The notes: generated from the letters alone by a model not told the origin. Shown: positions 1-9,778, counted from the stretch's first letter. The stretch: DNA of 64,000 nt from an uncultured Gilliamella sp. (GCA_945271295.1 CALYPG010000005.1:62001-126000); one strand, 5' to 3'. Numbers and translations are program-made.

Positions 1-503
1 GGTTTGAAAATAAACCAAAACCAGAATTAGTCAAAAAATTCTATTCTCATCTTATTGCTAGATATAATCCAGAACAAATAATTTGGATTGGTTTTATAAG
101 TAAATTCAAGAAAATACATGCTGATCATATGTTTGATATCAATAATAAATCAATTGAGGAAACACTAAAAAGTTATGCAAATAATTTGATAATTCTCTCT
201 GAAAAGCAATTTGGAATAAAATTTTTAAAAAAAATGAGAATTGGTGCTGATAGATGGAGGGTTATTACTTATATTGATTTCCTCAAAATATACAATAGTT
301 TTTCCAATGGAAGGAAATATTATTTTCCTATAAATTTTCAAAGGTATTCTCTTTTGAAAAATTTCAAAGAGTCTCATAAAAGACTTTATCCGAAATTTAG
401 GAAGTTTGATCAAAGATATATTTATTGGGCAACTGAACTAACATTGATGTTTCCATTGTTGTCTAAATTAGCTATTCCTTTACTTAAGAAGTGGAATAAG
501 TAA
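1..503 (+). CDS. C-terminal part of an unrecognised protein in the glycan cluster (cut by the window edge)
   Basis: The frame is open from the first bases of the window to a TAA at 501-503, so this is the last ~167 codons of a longer gene. An internal ATG at 129 exists but the reading frame continues upstream of it without a stop. The protein is rich in Lys, Tyr and Phe with no clear signal or catalytic motif; near the C-terminus there is a hydrophobic stretch (LMFPLLSKLAIPLL). It is followed 44 bp later by a GT2 glycosyltransferase on the same strand, so a role in surface polysaccharide assembly is likely by context only. I do not recognise the family. Confidence 0.6.
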   Translation, partial: FENKPKPELVKKFYSHLIARYNPEQIIWIGFISKFKKIHADHMFDINNKSIEETLKSYANNLIILSEKQFGIKFLKKMRIGADRWRVITYIDFLKIYNSFSNGRKYYFPINFQRYSLLKNFKESHKRLYPKFRKFDQRYIYWATELTLMFPLLSKLAIPLLKKWNK

Positions 504-547
504 ATTCCAGTGTAATTAGATTTTACATTTCAATAGGTATATATTAA

Positions 548-1603
548 ATGAAAAAAAACATAATTAAACTGTCAGTTGTTGTACCTACACATGGAAGGGT
601 TAATTTATTTGAGGATACATTAAAATCATTATATTATCAGAACTGTAAAGACTTCGAAGTGATAATATCAGATGACTCACCTCTAATTGAGGATAGAGAT
701 AAAATTAAAAAATTAGTTTCTTTATATCAATATAAAGGAATGATTATAAAGTATATTTTTACTAAACCTAATATACTGCAAGCACCTAATACAAATCAAG
801 GGTTAAAGATTGCAAGTGGTTCGTATATTAGGATTCTTCATTCGGATGATCTTATTTCTCCTCAATGTATTGGTAAAGAGATAGAATTTTTCGAAAAAAA
901 TCCTGAAGTTGATTTTTTATATCATTGTAGTATTGCTTTTTCTAAACAATTAGATTTTGTCGCTGAACAAGAAGATGTAAAAATGAATTTATATAAATCG
1001 AAAGTTTGGTTAGATAGAAGTATTTTTACTCATACTGTTTTGCCATCATGTTTATGTTTTCGTAGCTCATTATTGTCTCAAGTAAAAGGAATGGATGAAA
1101 GCTATAAGTTTCTTTGTGATTGGCAATTATTTTTTGATTTCGTTATGGATTCGTATAAAAAAGATAAAAGTTTTTGCTGTTTTAATGCAGGATATGTTGG
1201 ATGGCGTATGCATGAAGAATCTGTATCAAGTACCTTGTTTATTGAACATTTTTTAGAGCACGAAAGATTTATTCGCAACATTATTGAGATTTACAAACAA
1301 GAAAAAATTGTATCAAAACGTAAATTAAAACAAAATATCTACGATGCAACAAAATATAGATATAGTAGATTATTAAATGATTTAAAAAAATATAAAAAGA
1401 ACAATTCAAAATTTATTCCTTATTTACACTATTTAAGTTTTTTGTTAAGCAGAAAATATGGCATAGTTCATTGTTTAGTAAAATTAGTTTTTATTCCTTC
1501 GCAAATTATCCTAATATTGTTCCATTTTATTTATCAAGTGATTTTTGAACCTAAAAATTGCATAGAAAAAATCGAGAAAAAACTTGCCTTTCTTTGGAAG
1601 TAG
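548..1603 (+). CDS. GT2 family glycosyltransferase
   Basis: The 351-residue protein opens with the GT-A fold signature of family 2 transferases (LSVVVPTHGRVNLFEDTLKSL, then a VIISDDSP nucleotide-binding strand). A DxD-like HSDD metal site lies near residue 98. The last ~60 residues are basic and hydrophobic (FIPSQIILILFHFIYQVIF), suggesting membrane association at the inner leaflet. It should transfer a sugar from a nucleotide donor to a growing glycan; donor and acceptor cannot be told from sequence. It shares its strand with the UDP-xylose synthase and UDP-glucose dehydrogenase genes downstream, so a glucuronate or xylose donor is possible. Its stop codon lies inside the first unit of a 23-bp tandem repeat. 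Confidence 0.85.
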   Translation: MKKNIIKLSVVVPTHGRVNLFEDTLKSLYYQNCKDFEVIISDDSPLIEDRDKIKKLVSLYQYKGMIIKYIFTKPNILQAPNTNQGLKIASGSYIRILHSDDLISPQCIGKEIEFFEKNPEVDFLYHCSIAFSKQLDFVAEQEDVKMNLYKSKVWLDRSIFTHTVLPSCLCFRSSLLSQVKGMDESYKFLCDWQLFFDFVMDSYKKDKSFCCFNAGYVGWRMHEESVSSTLFIEHFLEHERFIRNIIEIYKQEKIVSKRKLKQNIYDATKYRYSRLLNDLKKYKKNNSKFIPYLHYLSFLLSRKYGIVHCLVKLVFIPSQIILILFHFIYQVIFEPKNCIEKIEKKLAFLWK

Positions 1604-1665
1604 TATTTTATTCAACCTTGAAGTAGTATTTTATTTAACCTTGAAGTAGTATTTTATTTAACCTT
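1597..1665 (+). repeat. Three tandem copies of a 23-bp unit
   Basis: Units lie at 1597-1619, 1620-1642 and 1643-1665. Each begins GAAGTAGTATTTTATT and ends AACCTT; copy 1 differs from the others by one base (C for T at position 17). The first copy contains the last codon and TAG stop of the upstream glycosyltransferase gene, so the array was probably made by slippage or unequal exchange at the gene end. It fills most of the gap before the next gene. Confidence 0.95.
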
Positions 1666-1685
1666 AATATAAGGAATATACTTTA

Positions 1686-2642
1686 ATGAAAACTATCTTA
1701 GTTACAGGTGGAAGTGGTTTTTTAGGCTCTAATTTATGTATCAGACTCATTAATGAAGGAAATAAAGTTATTTGTATTGATAATAATTATACAGGTCGAA
1801 TAAAAAATTTAGATGAAATAATTAATGATCCTAATTTTCTATTTATTAAACATGATGTTATTTATCCTCTAAGTATAGAATGTCCTATTGATGAAATATA
1901 TCATTTAGCGTGCCCAGCTTCTCCTCCAGCTTATCAAGGAAAAGCTGCTATTATGACGACAAAAACATGTGTATATGGAGCCAACAATTTGTTGGAATTG
2001 GCAAAAAGCAAAAAAGCTAAAATTTTATTAGCATCTACTTCGGAGATCTACGGAGAACCTTTAACTCATCCTCAAGTTGAATGTTATCGGGGGAATGTTA
2101 ATCCTATTGGTATAAGAGCTTGTTATGATGAAGGAAAGAGATGTGCAGAGAGTTTATTTTTTGATTATTATAGGCAAAAAAATGTCATAATAAAAGTAAT
2201 TCGTATTTTTAATACCTACGGTCCGAAAATGGATCCTAATGATGGAAGAGTGATAAGTAATTTTATTTGTCAGGCGCTACGAGGTGAAAATATTACTATT
2301 TATGGTCAAGGAGATCAAACTCGTTCATTTTGTTATGTAGATGAACTTATTGATGCAATGATAAAAATGATGGCAAGTCCTGATGATTTTGTTGGACCAG
2401 TTAATATTGGTAATCCTAGTGAGTTTACAATAAAAGAACTAGCAACGAAAATTATTGCGAAAATAGGAGGTATTTCTAAAATTATTTATTGTGATTTACC
2501 CCAAGATGATCCATCGCAACGAAAACCAGATATATCTTTAGCAAAAGAAAAATTATTATGGGAACCACAAATTGACTTGGACCATGGTTTAGAAGAAACA
2601 ATTAAATATTTTAAATCAGAATTGATTATTAGAGGCAAATAA
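1686..2642 (+). CDS. UDP-glucuronate decarboxylase (UDP-xylose synthase)
   Basis: Extended short-chain dehydrogenase of 318 residues. The N-terminal Rossmann motif TGGSGFLG binds NAD+. Family-defining segments follow in order: [51 protein letters not shown] (catalytic YxxxK), [20 protein letters not shown], and [15 protein letters not shown]. These match the UXS clade, which oxidises, decarboxylates and re-reduces UDP-glucuronate to UDP-xylose in the cytoplasm, rather than galactose epimerases. The next gene, 2 bp downstream, makes its substrate. UDP-apiose or 4-keto-pentose side products are possible in relatives, but the decarboxylase call is firm. Confidence 0.9.
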   Translation: MKTILVTGGSGFLGSNLCIRLINEGNKVICIDNNYTGRIKNLDEIINDPNFLFIKHDVIYPLSIECPIDEIYHLACPASPPAYQGKAAIMTTKTCVYGANNLLELAKSKKAKILLASTSEIYGEPLTHPQVECYRGNVNPIGIRACYDEGKRCAESLFFDYYRQKNVIIKVIRIFNTYGPKMDPNDGRVISNFICQALRGENITIYGQGDQTRSFCYVDELIDAMIKMMASPDDFVGPVNIGNPSEFTIKELATKIIAKIGGISKIIYCDLPQDDPSQRKPDISLAKEKLLWEPQIDLDHGLEETIKYFKSELIIRGK

Positions 2643-2644
2643 TT

Positions 2645-3961
2645 ATGCAAATAGGCATCATTGGAACCGGTTATGTTGGATTACCTACAGGGGTAGGGTT
2701 GGCAGAGTTAGGGCACAAAGTAAAATGTATAGATAGGGAAATTACGAAAATTGAATATTTAAAAAAAGGAGAAATTACTCTTTTTGAAAGCGGATTAGAA
2801 GAATTATTAAAAAAAAATTTGAAGAACGGAAATATTTCATTTACCACATCTATGCAAGAAGGTATATCAGGTTCGGATATTGTGATTATTGCCGTTGGAA
2901 CACCTCCTCATCCAGTAACAAAAGAAGCTGATATGAAATATGTTCATGCAGCGGCTACCGAACTAGCGCAATACTTAGACGGATATACTATCATAGCAAA
3001 CAAATCAACAGTTCCTGTAGGTACAGGTGATGATATTGAAAATTTAATCTCGAAAAGAAATCCTCAAGCTGATTTTGATGTTGTTTCATTACCTGAGTTT
3101 TTAAGAGAGGGGTTCGCTGTTTATGATTTTTTTAATCCTGATCGTATTGTGATTGGTACAAATTCAGAAAGGGCAAAAGCTAAGTTAAATGAATTGTATA
3201 AGCCATTTAAAGAAAAATCTAAGATTTTATTTGTTAAAAGAAGATCTAGTGAAACAATCAAATATGCTTCTAACGCATTTCTTGCTATGAAAATTCATTA
3301 TATTAATGAAATGGCTGATTTTTGTGAAAAAGTAAATGCAGATATTTATGAGGTGGCTGAAGGAATGGGAATGGATTCTCGTATAGGAAGTAAGTTTCTA
3401 AATCCAGGTCCGGGTTATGGGGGCAGTTGTTTCCCTAAAGATACTCATGCCATGTATTTTATGGCTAAGCAAAATAATGTGGAATTAACTCTTATTGAGG
3501 CTGCCATAAATGGTAATGAGAAACGTAAAAAAGAGATAGCAAAAAAAATCATATTAACAGTGGATCATATTGAAAATCCTAAAGTTGCTATTTTAGGTTT
3601 AACATTCAAAGGAGGGACTGATGATTGTAGAGAAAGTCCTGCGATGGACATTATATTTGAATTATTAAATTATAAATTAAATATTGTTGCTTATGACCCA
3701 AAAGGTATGAAAAACGCTAAATTAATCTTGGGAGATAAAATAAGCTATGCAAAAGATATGTATTCAGTTGCCGATAACGCAGATCTTTTGGTAGTGCTTA
3801 CCGAATGGGATGATTTTAGAAACTATGATTTAAATATTGTAAATAAAAAAATGAGATTGAAAAATATTTTTGATACTAGAAATATGCTAAATAAACAAGA
3901 AGCTTTTAAGTTAGGTTTTTCCTTTAGTTCTCTGGGTATAGGAAACTATTTTGATGAGTAA
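2645..3961 (+). CDS. ugd: UDP-glucose 6-dehydrogenase
   Basis: The protein of 438 residues has the usual length of bacterial Ugd. The N-terminus holds the NAD-binding GTGYVGLPTGVGLAELGH. The central domain has AVGTPP and STVPVGTGD. The catalytic cysteine sits in GPGYGGSCFPKD near residue 260, and the C-terminal UDP-binding domain has LGLTFKGGTDDCRESPA. It oxidises UDP-glucose twice to UDP-glucuronate with NAD+. The ATG follows the UXS stop by 2 bp and its own stop overlaps the next gene by 8 bp, so the three are translated from one transcript. With the upstream decarboxylase it forms a complete UDP-Glc to UDP-GlcA to UDP-Xyl route. Confidence 0.95.
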   Translation: MQIGIIGTGYVGLPTGVGLAELGHKVKCIDREITKIEYLKKGEITLFESGLEELLKKNLKNGNISFTTSMQEGISGSDIVIIAVGTPPHPVTKEADMKYVHAAATELAQYLDGYTIIANKSTVPVGTGDDIENLISKRNPQADFDVVSLPEFLREGFAVYDFFNPDRIVIGTNSERAKAKLNELYKPFKEKSKILFVKRRSSETIKYASNAFLAMKIHYINEMADFCEKVNADIYEVAEGMGMDSRIGSKFLNPGPGYGGSCFPKDTHAMYFMAKQNNVELTLIEAAINGNEKRKKEIAKKIILTVDHIENPKVAILGLTFKGGTDDCRESPAMDIIFELLNYKLNIVAYDPKGMKNAKLILGDKISYAKDMYSVADNADLLVVLTEWDDFRNYDLNIVNKKMRLKNIFDTRNMLNKQEAFKLGFSFSSLGIGNYFDE

Positions 3962-4904
3962 CTCAAAAAGAATTGCAATTCAATTATTTGGACATTTAAG
4001 AACATTTGAGTATACCTTTGAATCATTTAATAAATATTTATTAAAAGAAAATATATTAGATGATTATCAAATTGATATTTTTATTCATACTTGGAATGAA
4101 TTAGATCATGCAACAATAAATTACCGTAATTTAGATGGAAAGGCTTTAACTGATAAATCATTAACAAATGAAGAGCTTTCTTTAGTTAATAAGCTATATC
4201 AACCAAAAAAAATAGTTGTTGAATCACAGTTAGATTGTCAAGACGAAGTTTTAATTGAGAAAATTGGTCGATTTCCTCGAGCTAAAAAGGGATGTTTAAA
4301 TAATTCGTATACCATTTATATAGTAAATAAATTGCGTAATGAATATGAATTAGAGAATAATATTCACTATGATTGGGTTATTGTGACGAGACCTGATATT
4401 TTTTTTAAATCTCCTTTCCGTATTGATAACATTATTAGTTGCTATGTTAACTTTGGGCTAAAAATACCTGATAAGGCTATTTTTCATGGTTTTAATCCTT
4501 TTGGACGAGGTAATTTGATTGAGGATCCACGTTTTTTGGCAGGTTCTGATTTAATTTTTTTCGGTAAGCCTGAAAATATTGATAAGTCTTCGTCATTGTA
4601 TACTGAGTTTAATGACAATATCTTCCCAGAAAATTTTTATTGTATGGAGGTTTGGTGGGCAAATTTTTGGAAGAAAAAAGAGATGACTTTATTTCCTATT
4701 AATTATAGGCACGGTCCTGATTTTGACGTTATTAAAACAGAGATGTTGCAAGATAATAAGCTAAGTAGAAATTCTAAAAGTAGGTATTTCAAAAGGATTA
4801 TATTACGATTTTTATTAAGTTTATTCCCTTATTGTCTCGTTAAAAATAAAATTAATAGATTACAAAAGAAAATTGAAAACATGAAGAAATTTTATAAACA
4901 TTAA
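3954..4904 (+). CDS. Putative glycosyltransferase-like protein of polysaccharide clusters
   Basis: About 316 residues. I chose the ATG at 3954 rather than the in-frame TTG at 3951; both overlap the end of ugd. The N-terminus, RIAIQLFGHLRTFEYTFESF followed by DIFIHTW, resembles a family of uncharacterised proteins that recur in capsule and LPS clusters, and VIVTRPDIFFK later could be a nucleotide-sugar site with a D.F element. A basic tail follows (SRYFKRIILRFLLSLFPYCLVKNKINRL), probably membrane-apposed. Tight coupling to ugd and the UXS gene suggests it uses one of their products, which is inference. I cannot assign a CAZy family with certainty. Confidence 0.55.
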   Translation: MSNSKRIAIQLFGHLRTFEYTFESFNKYLLKENILDDYQIDIFIHTWNELDHATINYRNLDGKALTDKSLTNEELSLVNKLYQPKKIVVESQLDCQDEVLIEKIGRFPRAKKGCLNNSYTIYIVNKLRNEYELENNIHYDWVIVTRPDIFFKSPFRIDNIISCYVNFGLKIPDKAIFHGFNPFGRGNLIEDPRFLAGSDLIFFGKPENIDKSSSLYTEFNDNIFPENFYCMEVWWANFWKKKEMTLFPINYRHGPDFDVIKTEMLQDNKLSRNSKSRYFKRIILRFLLSLFPYCLVKNKINRLQKKIENMKKFYKH

Positions 4905-5032
4905 CTTAAGCATGTTAACTGATAAAAAAATATATTTATTGTTTAAGCAAAGCATTAGATTTTAGATGGATAAAATAAATTTTTATTTATGATTTTATTT
5001 TATTAGCATTGATTTAAGAAGGTTTTATAGTT

Positions 5033-6091
5033 ATGTTTCCTGTTTTGTCTGTTATCATCCCTGTATATAACACCGAAAAATATTTAATTAAATGTTTAGA
5101 TAGTGTTATTAATCAAACTTTTAAAAGTATGGAAGTTATTTGTGTTAATGATGGTTCAACCGATAATTCACTTGATATTTTAAAAAAATATCAAAGAATA
5201 GATGATAGAATTAGAATAATTAATAAAGAAAACGGTGGATTATCTTCTGCAAGAAATATCGGTATTGAACATGCTCAAGGTTCATATATTACTTTTGTTG
5301 ATTCTGATGATTTTATTGAGTCTAATGCTTATCAAGATACACTTTTCTATTTCGATAATCCAAAAGTTGATCTTGTTTATTTCTCTACTCAGTTAGTGAT
5401 AGAAGATAATATTAGCCGTACACAAGATCAACGATATTTTGAACATAAGTATACTGGTTTGGTTGATTTATCCAATGATGTAATAGCAAAAATGGATGTC
5501 TGTGCATGGAATAAAATTTATAAACTTTCAATATTAAAGAAATATGATATTAGATTTCCAAATGGTCTTTGGTACGAAGATAATCCATTTTTCTGGTCTT
5601 ATGCTTTGGTAAGTGATTCCGCATTTTTCGTGAATGATAAACTTTATAATTATCTAATAAGAACAGGATCGATAATGAGTCAACATAATCAACAAGGTAA
5701 AGTCTATCCTAAAACATTACATGAATTAGATTCATTGTTAGGTTTTGAATATTTACTCCATTTTGTGTTTAAATGGGACTTATTTGAAATGTTTAAACCT
5801 GTTTTAATTGACTTATTTCAGCAAAAAATTTATGAGTCGCTCCATTGTCTTCCTAAAAAAGATCGTATGCTTGCTTTAAATAAAGCAACAGAAATTGTTA
5901 ATATATTTAATCTCAAATTTTATTTTCCTGATAATTATTATTTAAATTCATTATATAATAAAAAATATCATAATATTGGCAAAATAAATCATTTATTTTT
6001 GACTAAGAAACAGCGATTATTTGGTATCTGGGATGCTGACAAATATTATATTCTTTGTTTGCTCGGTATTAAAATTAAAATAAAAAAATAA
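5033..6091 (+). CDS. GT2 family glycosyltransferase
   Basis: 352 residues. Textbook GT2 N-terminus: LSVIIPVYNTEKYLIKCLDSVINQTF, then VICVNDGSTDNSLDIL, NGGLSSARNIGIEHAQG and the DSDD metal site near residue 91. A WYEDNPFFW segment (about residue 184) is the acceptor-side acidic motif usual in this subfamily. Soluble or peripheral, cytoplasmic. A weak Shine-Dalgarno (AAGG) precedes the ATG. It sits 128 bp after the preceding gene on the same strand and before the msbA pair, so it probably extends an LPS or LOS core sugar chain. The exact linkage cannot be told. Confidence 0.88.
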   Translation: MFPVLSVIIPVYNTEKYLIKCLDSVINQTFKSMEVICVNDGSTDNSLDILKKYQRIDDRIRIINKENGGLSSARNIGIEHAQGSYITFVDSDDFIESNAYQDTLFYFDNPKVDLVYFSTQLVIEDNISRTQDQRYFEHKYTGLVDLSNDVIAKMDVCAWNKIYKLSILKKYDIRFPNGLWYEDNPFFWSYALVSDSAFFVNDKLYNYLIRTGSIMSQHNQQGKVYPKTLHELDSLLGFEYLLHFVFKWDLFEMFKPVLIDLFQQKIYESLHCLPKKDRMLALNKATEIVNIFNLKFYFPDNYYLNSLYNKKYHNIGKINHLFLTKKQRLFGIWDADKYYILCLLGIKIKIKK

Positions 6092-6216
6092 ATTCACAGT
6101 TTGTTATGTATAGGATTGAAGTATTTACTTATTCTATCTAACTTATAATTAAATTAACGAGCAAGGTTCCATTTATAGTATAATAGTTAATAATTTTATT
6201 ATTTAAATACTTTATT

Positions 6217-7953
6217 ATGTCTCAAAAATTAAATTCAATTACGACGTTAAAAAAACTTTGGCCATTTATCAGACCATATAAAAAAGCATTAATTGTTGCA
6301 GTCTTTGGACTTTTATTAAATGCTACTACCGATGCAACTTTAATTTCCTTGACAAAGCCTTTGCTTGATCATGGTTTAATGGACAAAAATTATTCACTGC
6401 TGATAGCGATTGCTGTAGCAATTATTGGTTTAATTTTACTTAGGGGCATGTCTAATTATATATCAACTTACTGTCTTTCTTGGTTATCTGGCAAAGTAAT
6501 AACAAAATTTAGACAAATGATATTTAATCATCTAGTCAAGAGTCCTATAAGTTTTCATGACAGGCAATCTGTTGGGGAGCTTGTTTCAGTGATTACTTTC
6601 AATGCTCAAATGCTATCAAAAGCCTCTTCTGATGCATTAATTATACTTGTTCGAGAGATAACCTATGCAATAGGATTATGTATAGTTATGCTATATGGAA
6701 GCTGGAAATTAGCTGCCGTCCTTGTTGTTTTAGTTCCCCTGATTATTTTTATCGCTCAATTTATTGCAAAAAAGTTTAGACAAACAATTGCCTCTATGCA
6801 ACAAGGAATGGGACAAATTACAACTGCTAGTGATGAAATGTTAAAAGGACATAAAGAAGTCTTGATCTTTAATGCTAAAGAGTATGAAAAACGTAATTTT
6901 AATTACATAACAGATTGTGTTCGAAAAGGAATGTTGAAAATAGAAATAATTTCTAGGTTATCGACACCAATTATTCAATTAGTTGCTACTTTTGGATTAG
7001 GTTTTATACTATATTTAGTTGCCAGTCAAAATTTAGATATTACCCCAGGATCTTTTACAGTAGTTTTTTCTGCAATGGTTGCCGTAATGCGTCCGTTACG
7101 AGAACTAACAAGTTTGCATGTAGAACTACAAAAAGGTGCGGTGGCATGTGAATCGCTATTTGCTCTTTTGAACTCCCCGTTAGAGGATGATCATGGAACT
7201 ATTATTGCTGACAGAATTAAAGGAGATATTGAGTTTAAAAATGTAACTTATACTTATCCAACTCGAAATACACCAGCACTTAATAATATTTCTCTTAAAA
7301 TAAACGCTGGGCAAACGATCGCACTTGTTGGTCGTTCGGGAGCAGGTAAATCAACAATTGTAAGTTTACTCCCACGTTTTTATGATGTTTCGCAAGGTGA
7401 AATATTATTAGATGCTATAAATATTAAAGAATATACGTTGAGCTCATTACGCAAACAAATTGGTTATGTTTCTCAAAATGTGCATTTATTTAATGGGACT
7501 ATTGCTGAAAATATTGCTTATGGTGAAAAAGGACTTCATAGTCGAGAAGATATAGTAAAGGCCGCTACATTGGCAAATGCTATTGAATTTATTGATAAAT
7601 TGGAAAAAGGCATAGACACTGAAATTGGTGACAATGGTATCTTATTATCCGGTGGACAACGACAACGAATTGCTATAGCTCGTGTGCTGTTACGTAATAA
7701 CCCAGTTTTAATTTTTGATGAAGCAACTTCTGCTCTTGATAATGAGTCCGAACGACTTGTTCAAGATGCTATTGATACTCTGCAAAAAGGTCGAACATCC
7801 ATTATGATTGCTCACCGGTTATCTACGATTGAAAAAGCAGATCGAATCTTAGTCATTGATGATGGAAAAGTTCTTGAAGATGGAAATCATCAGTCATTGA
7901 TCAATTTAGGTGGAATTTATGCTCGAATGCATAAAATGCAATTTAATTCTTAA
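6217..7953 (+). CDS. MsbA-type lipid ABC flippase, divergent paralogue
   Basis: 578 residues with the complete half-transporter layout: a six-helix ABC membrane domain (residues ~20-320) followed by the nucleotide-binding domain with Walker A GRSGAGKST, Q-loop VSQNVHLFN, signature LSGGQRQR, Walker B VLIFDEATSALD and switch His in AHRLST. MsbA-specific stretches are present (MLKGHKEVLIFNAKEYEK; C-terminus YARMHKMQF as in E. coli). The conserved MsbA segment ITYDSEQVASSSS is here ITFNAQMLSKASS, so this copy has diverged more than the next gene. MsbA flips lipid A-core across the inner membrane using ATP. 26 bp separate it from the second copy. Confidence 0.85.
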   Translation: MSQKLNSITTLKKLWPFIRPYKKALIVAVFGLLLNATTDATLISLTKPLLDHGLMDKNYSLLIAIAVAIIGLILLRGMSNYISTYCLSWLSGKVITKFRQMIFNHLVKSPISFHDRQSVGELVSVITFNAQMLSKASSDALIILVREITYAIGLCIVMLYGSWKLAAVLVVLVPLIIFIAQFIAKKFRQTIASMQQGMGQITTASDEMLKGHKEVLIFNAKEYEKRNFNYITDCVRKGMLKIEIISRLSTPIIQLVATFGLGFILYLVASQNLDITPGSFTVVFSAMVAVMRPLRELTSLHVELQKGAVACESLFALLNSPLEDDHGTIIADRIKGDIEFKNVTYTYPTRNTPALNNISLKINAGQTIALVGRSGAGKSTIVSLLPRFYDVSQGEILLDAINIKEYTLSSLRKQIGYVSQNVHLFNGTIAENIAYGEKGLHSREDIVKAATLANAIEFIDKLEKGIDTEIGDNGILLSGGQRQRIAIARVLLRNNPVLIFDEATSALDNESERLVQDAIDTLQKGRTSIMIAHRLSTIEKADRILVIDDGKVLEDGNHQSLINLGGIYARMHKMQFNS

Positions 7954-7979
7954 TATAACTAAAATAGATTATAAATACT

Positions 7980-9752
7980 ATGACTCAACAAAATAACCGA
8001 GAAAATCATAACGATATCGACAAAGATTCATCAACATGGAGAACCTTCTTAAAACTATGGCCATTAATTGCAGAACATAAATTTATTTTATTTTTGGCTG
8101 TTATTTTTCTCATTGCAAGTGCTTTTGCTGATACTTCATTAATTGCCTTACTTCGCCCTTTGCTTGATCGTGGTTTTTCAATGAATGATCAAGATTTTTT
8201 ATTGATGGCTCCTTTTTATATTTTTGGTTTAGTCTTAATAAGAGGTATTGCAAATTATGTTTATTCTCTTCTGCTATCATTAATTTCAGGTAAAATTGTG
8301 ATGAAAGTTCGACAAAGACTATTTGGTCATTTTGTTGATGCTCCGGTTAGTTATTATGATCAAAATTCAACAGGTCGATTATTATCACGTATAACATACG
8401 ATACCGAGCAAGTGGCATCATCTTCGTCCGATGCATTAATTACTATTATTAGAGAATCAGCTTTCATCTGTGGTTTGTTTTATACGATGTTTTATAATAG
8501 TTGGCAGTTGTCTTTATCTTTAATCATTATTACCCCAATAGTAATTGCACTTATCACTTTTATATCAGTTAGATTTCGACGTTTGGCAAAAAATATGCAA
8601 AACTCTATGAGTAATGTCACTATGTCAGTTGAACAAATGTTAAAAGGACATCGAGAAATCATTATATTTGGTGCTCAAGAAGAAGAATCAAAGCATTTTG
8701 AAAAAGTAAGTAATAAGTTTCGTCGTGATAGCATGCGATTGGTCTCTATCTCTGCACTGTCTACACCAATTGTTCAAGTTATTATTTCTTTTGCAATAGC
8801 TTTTGTGTTATTAACCGCCAGTAATCCTGATTTGAATATAACACCGGGTGAATTTACCGTTGTTTTTTCGTCTTTAGTTGCTTTGATGCAACCTATTAAA
8901 AGTCTAACAAGTGTGAATGCAGGATTTCAAAAAGGAATGGCTGCTTGTCAAACATTATTTTCTATTTTAGAACAGCCAATTGAAAACGATAAAGGTTCAT
9001 TAAATATTGAAAAAGTAAAGGGTGATATTGTTTTTGAAGATGTTTCATTTGGTTATGAAACCAGACATGAGCTAGCCTTACAACACGTCAGTTTTTCTGT
9101 ATCGGCAGGTAAAACGGTTGCTTTAGTTGGACGATCTGGTTCAGGAAAAACAACAGTAGCTAGTTTGTTAACTCGTTTTTATGATGTTTCACAAGGTAAA
9201 ATATTAATCGATGGTGTCAATATACAAGATTATACCTTATATTGTTTAAGGAATCAGATTGGATTAGTCTCTCAGCATGTTCATTTATTTAATGATACTA
9301 TTGCTAATAATATTGCTTATGGAAAAATTGGTGAATTTTCGCAATTACAGATTGAAGAAGCAGCCAGAAGAGCTAATGCTTATGAATTTATTATGCAGTT
9401 TGATAAAGGATTTGATACATTGGTAGGTGAAAATGGAGTACTATTGTCCGGTGGACAACGTCAACGGATTGCGATAGCAAGAGCTTTATTACGTGATAAT
9501 CCAATTTTAATCTTAGATGAAGCTACATCTGCTTTAGACACAGAATCTGAACGTGCAATACAAAAAGCTTTGGATGAATTACAAAAGGGGCGAACTTCTA
9601 TCGTTATTGCTCATCGATTATCAACTATTGAAAATGCTGATGAAATATTAGTTATGAATGAAGGAAAAATTATTGAGCAAGGTACTCATGTTGAATTATT
9701 AAATAAAAATGGTATATATAAAAAATTATACAAAAGTAATTTTAATGAATAG
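7980..9752 (+). CDS. msbA: Lipid A export ATP-binding/permease protein MsbA
   Basis: 590 residues, closer than its neighbour to E. coli MsbA (582 residues): the N-terminal DKDSSTWRTFLKLWPLIA, the RITYDTEQVASSSSDALI coupling region and FGAQEEESKHFEKVSNKF all match. ABC motifs are intact: Walker A GRSGSGKTT, Q-loop VSQHVHLFNDTIANNIAYG, LSGGQRQRIAIARALLRD, Walker B ILILDEATSALDTESE. It flips lipid A-core from the inner to the outer leaflet of the inner membrane. In enterobacteria msbA is followed by lpxK; here the next gene is a convergent glycosyltransferase and no lpxK is in view. The pair may act as two homodimers or as a heterodimer. Confidence 0.9.
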   Translation: MTQQNNRENHNDIDKDSSTWRTFLKLWPLIAEHKFILFLAVIFLIASAFADTSLIALLRPLLDRGFSMNDQDFLLMAPFYIFGLVLIRGIANYVYSLLLSLISGKIVMKVRQRLFGHFVDAPVSYYDQNSTGRLLSRITYDTEQVASSSSDALITIIRESAFICGLFYTMFYNSWQLSLSLIIITPIVIALITFISVRFRRLAKNMQNSMSNVTMSVEQMLKGHREIIIFGAQEEESKHFEKVSNKFRRDSMRLVSISALSTPIVQVIISFAIAFVLLTASNPDLNITPGEFTVVFSSLVALMQPIKSLTSVNAGFQKGMAACQTLFSILEQPIENDKGSLNIEKVKGDIVFEDVSFGYETRHELALQHVSFSVSAGKTVALVGRSGSGKTTVASLLTRFYDVSQGKILIDGVNIQDYTLYCLRNQIGLVSQHVHLFNDTIANNIAYGKIGEFSQLQIEEAARRANAYEFIMQFDKGFDTLVGENGVLLSGGQRQRIAIARALLRDNPILILDEATSALDTESERAIQKALDELQKGRTSIVIAHRLSTIENADEILVMNEGKIIEQGTHVELLNKNGIYKKLYKSNFNE

Positions 9753-9778
9753 TATTATTTTTTATTATAAGAATTTTG

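Noticed and set aside
129-503. A complete 124-residue gene starting at 129
   Set aside because: The frame stays open to the window start, so the ATG at 129 is internal to a longer truncated gene.
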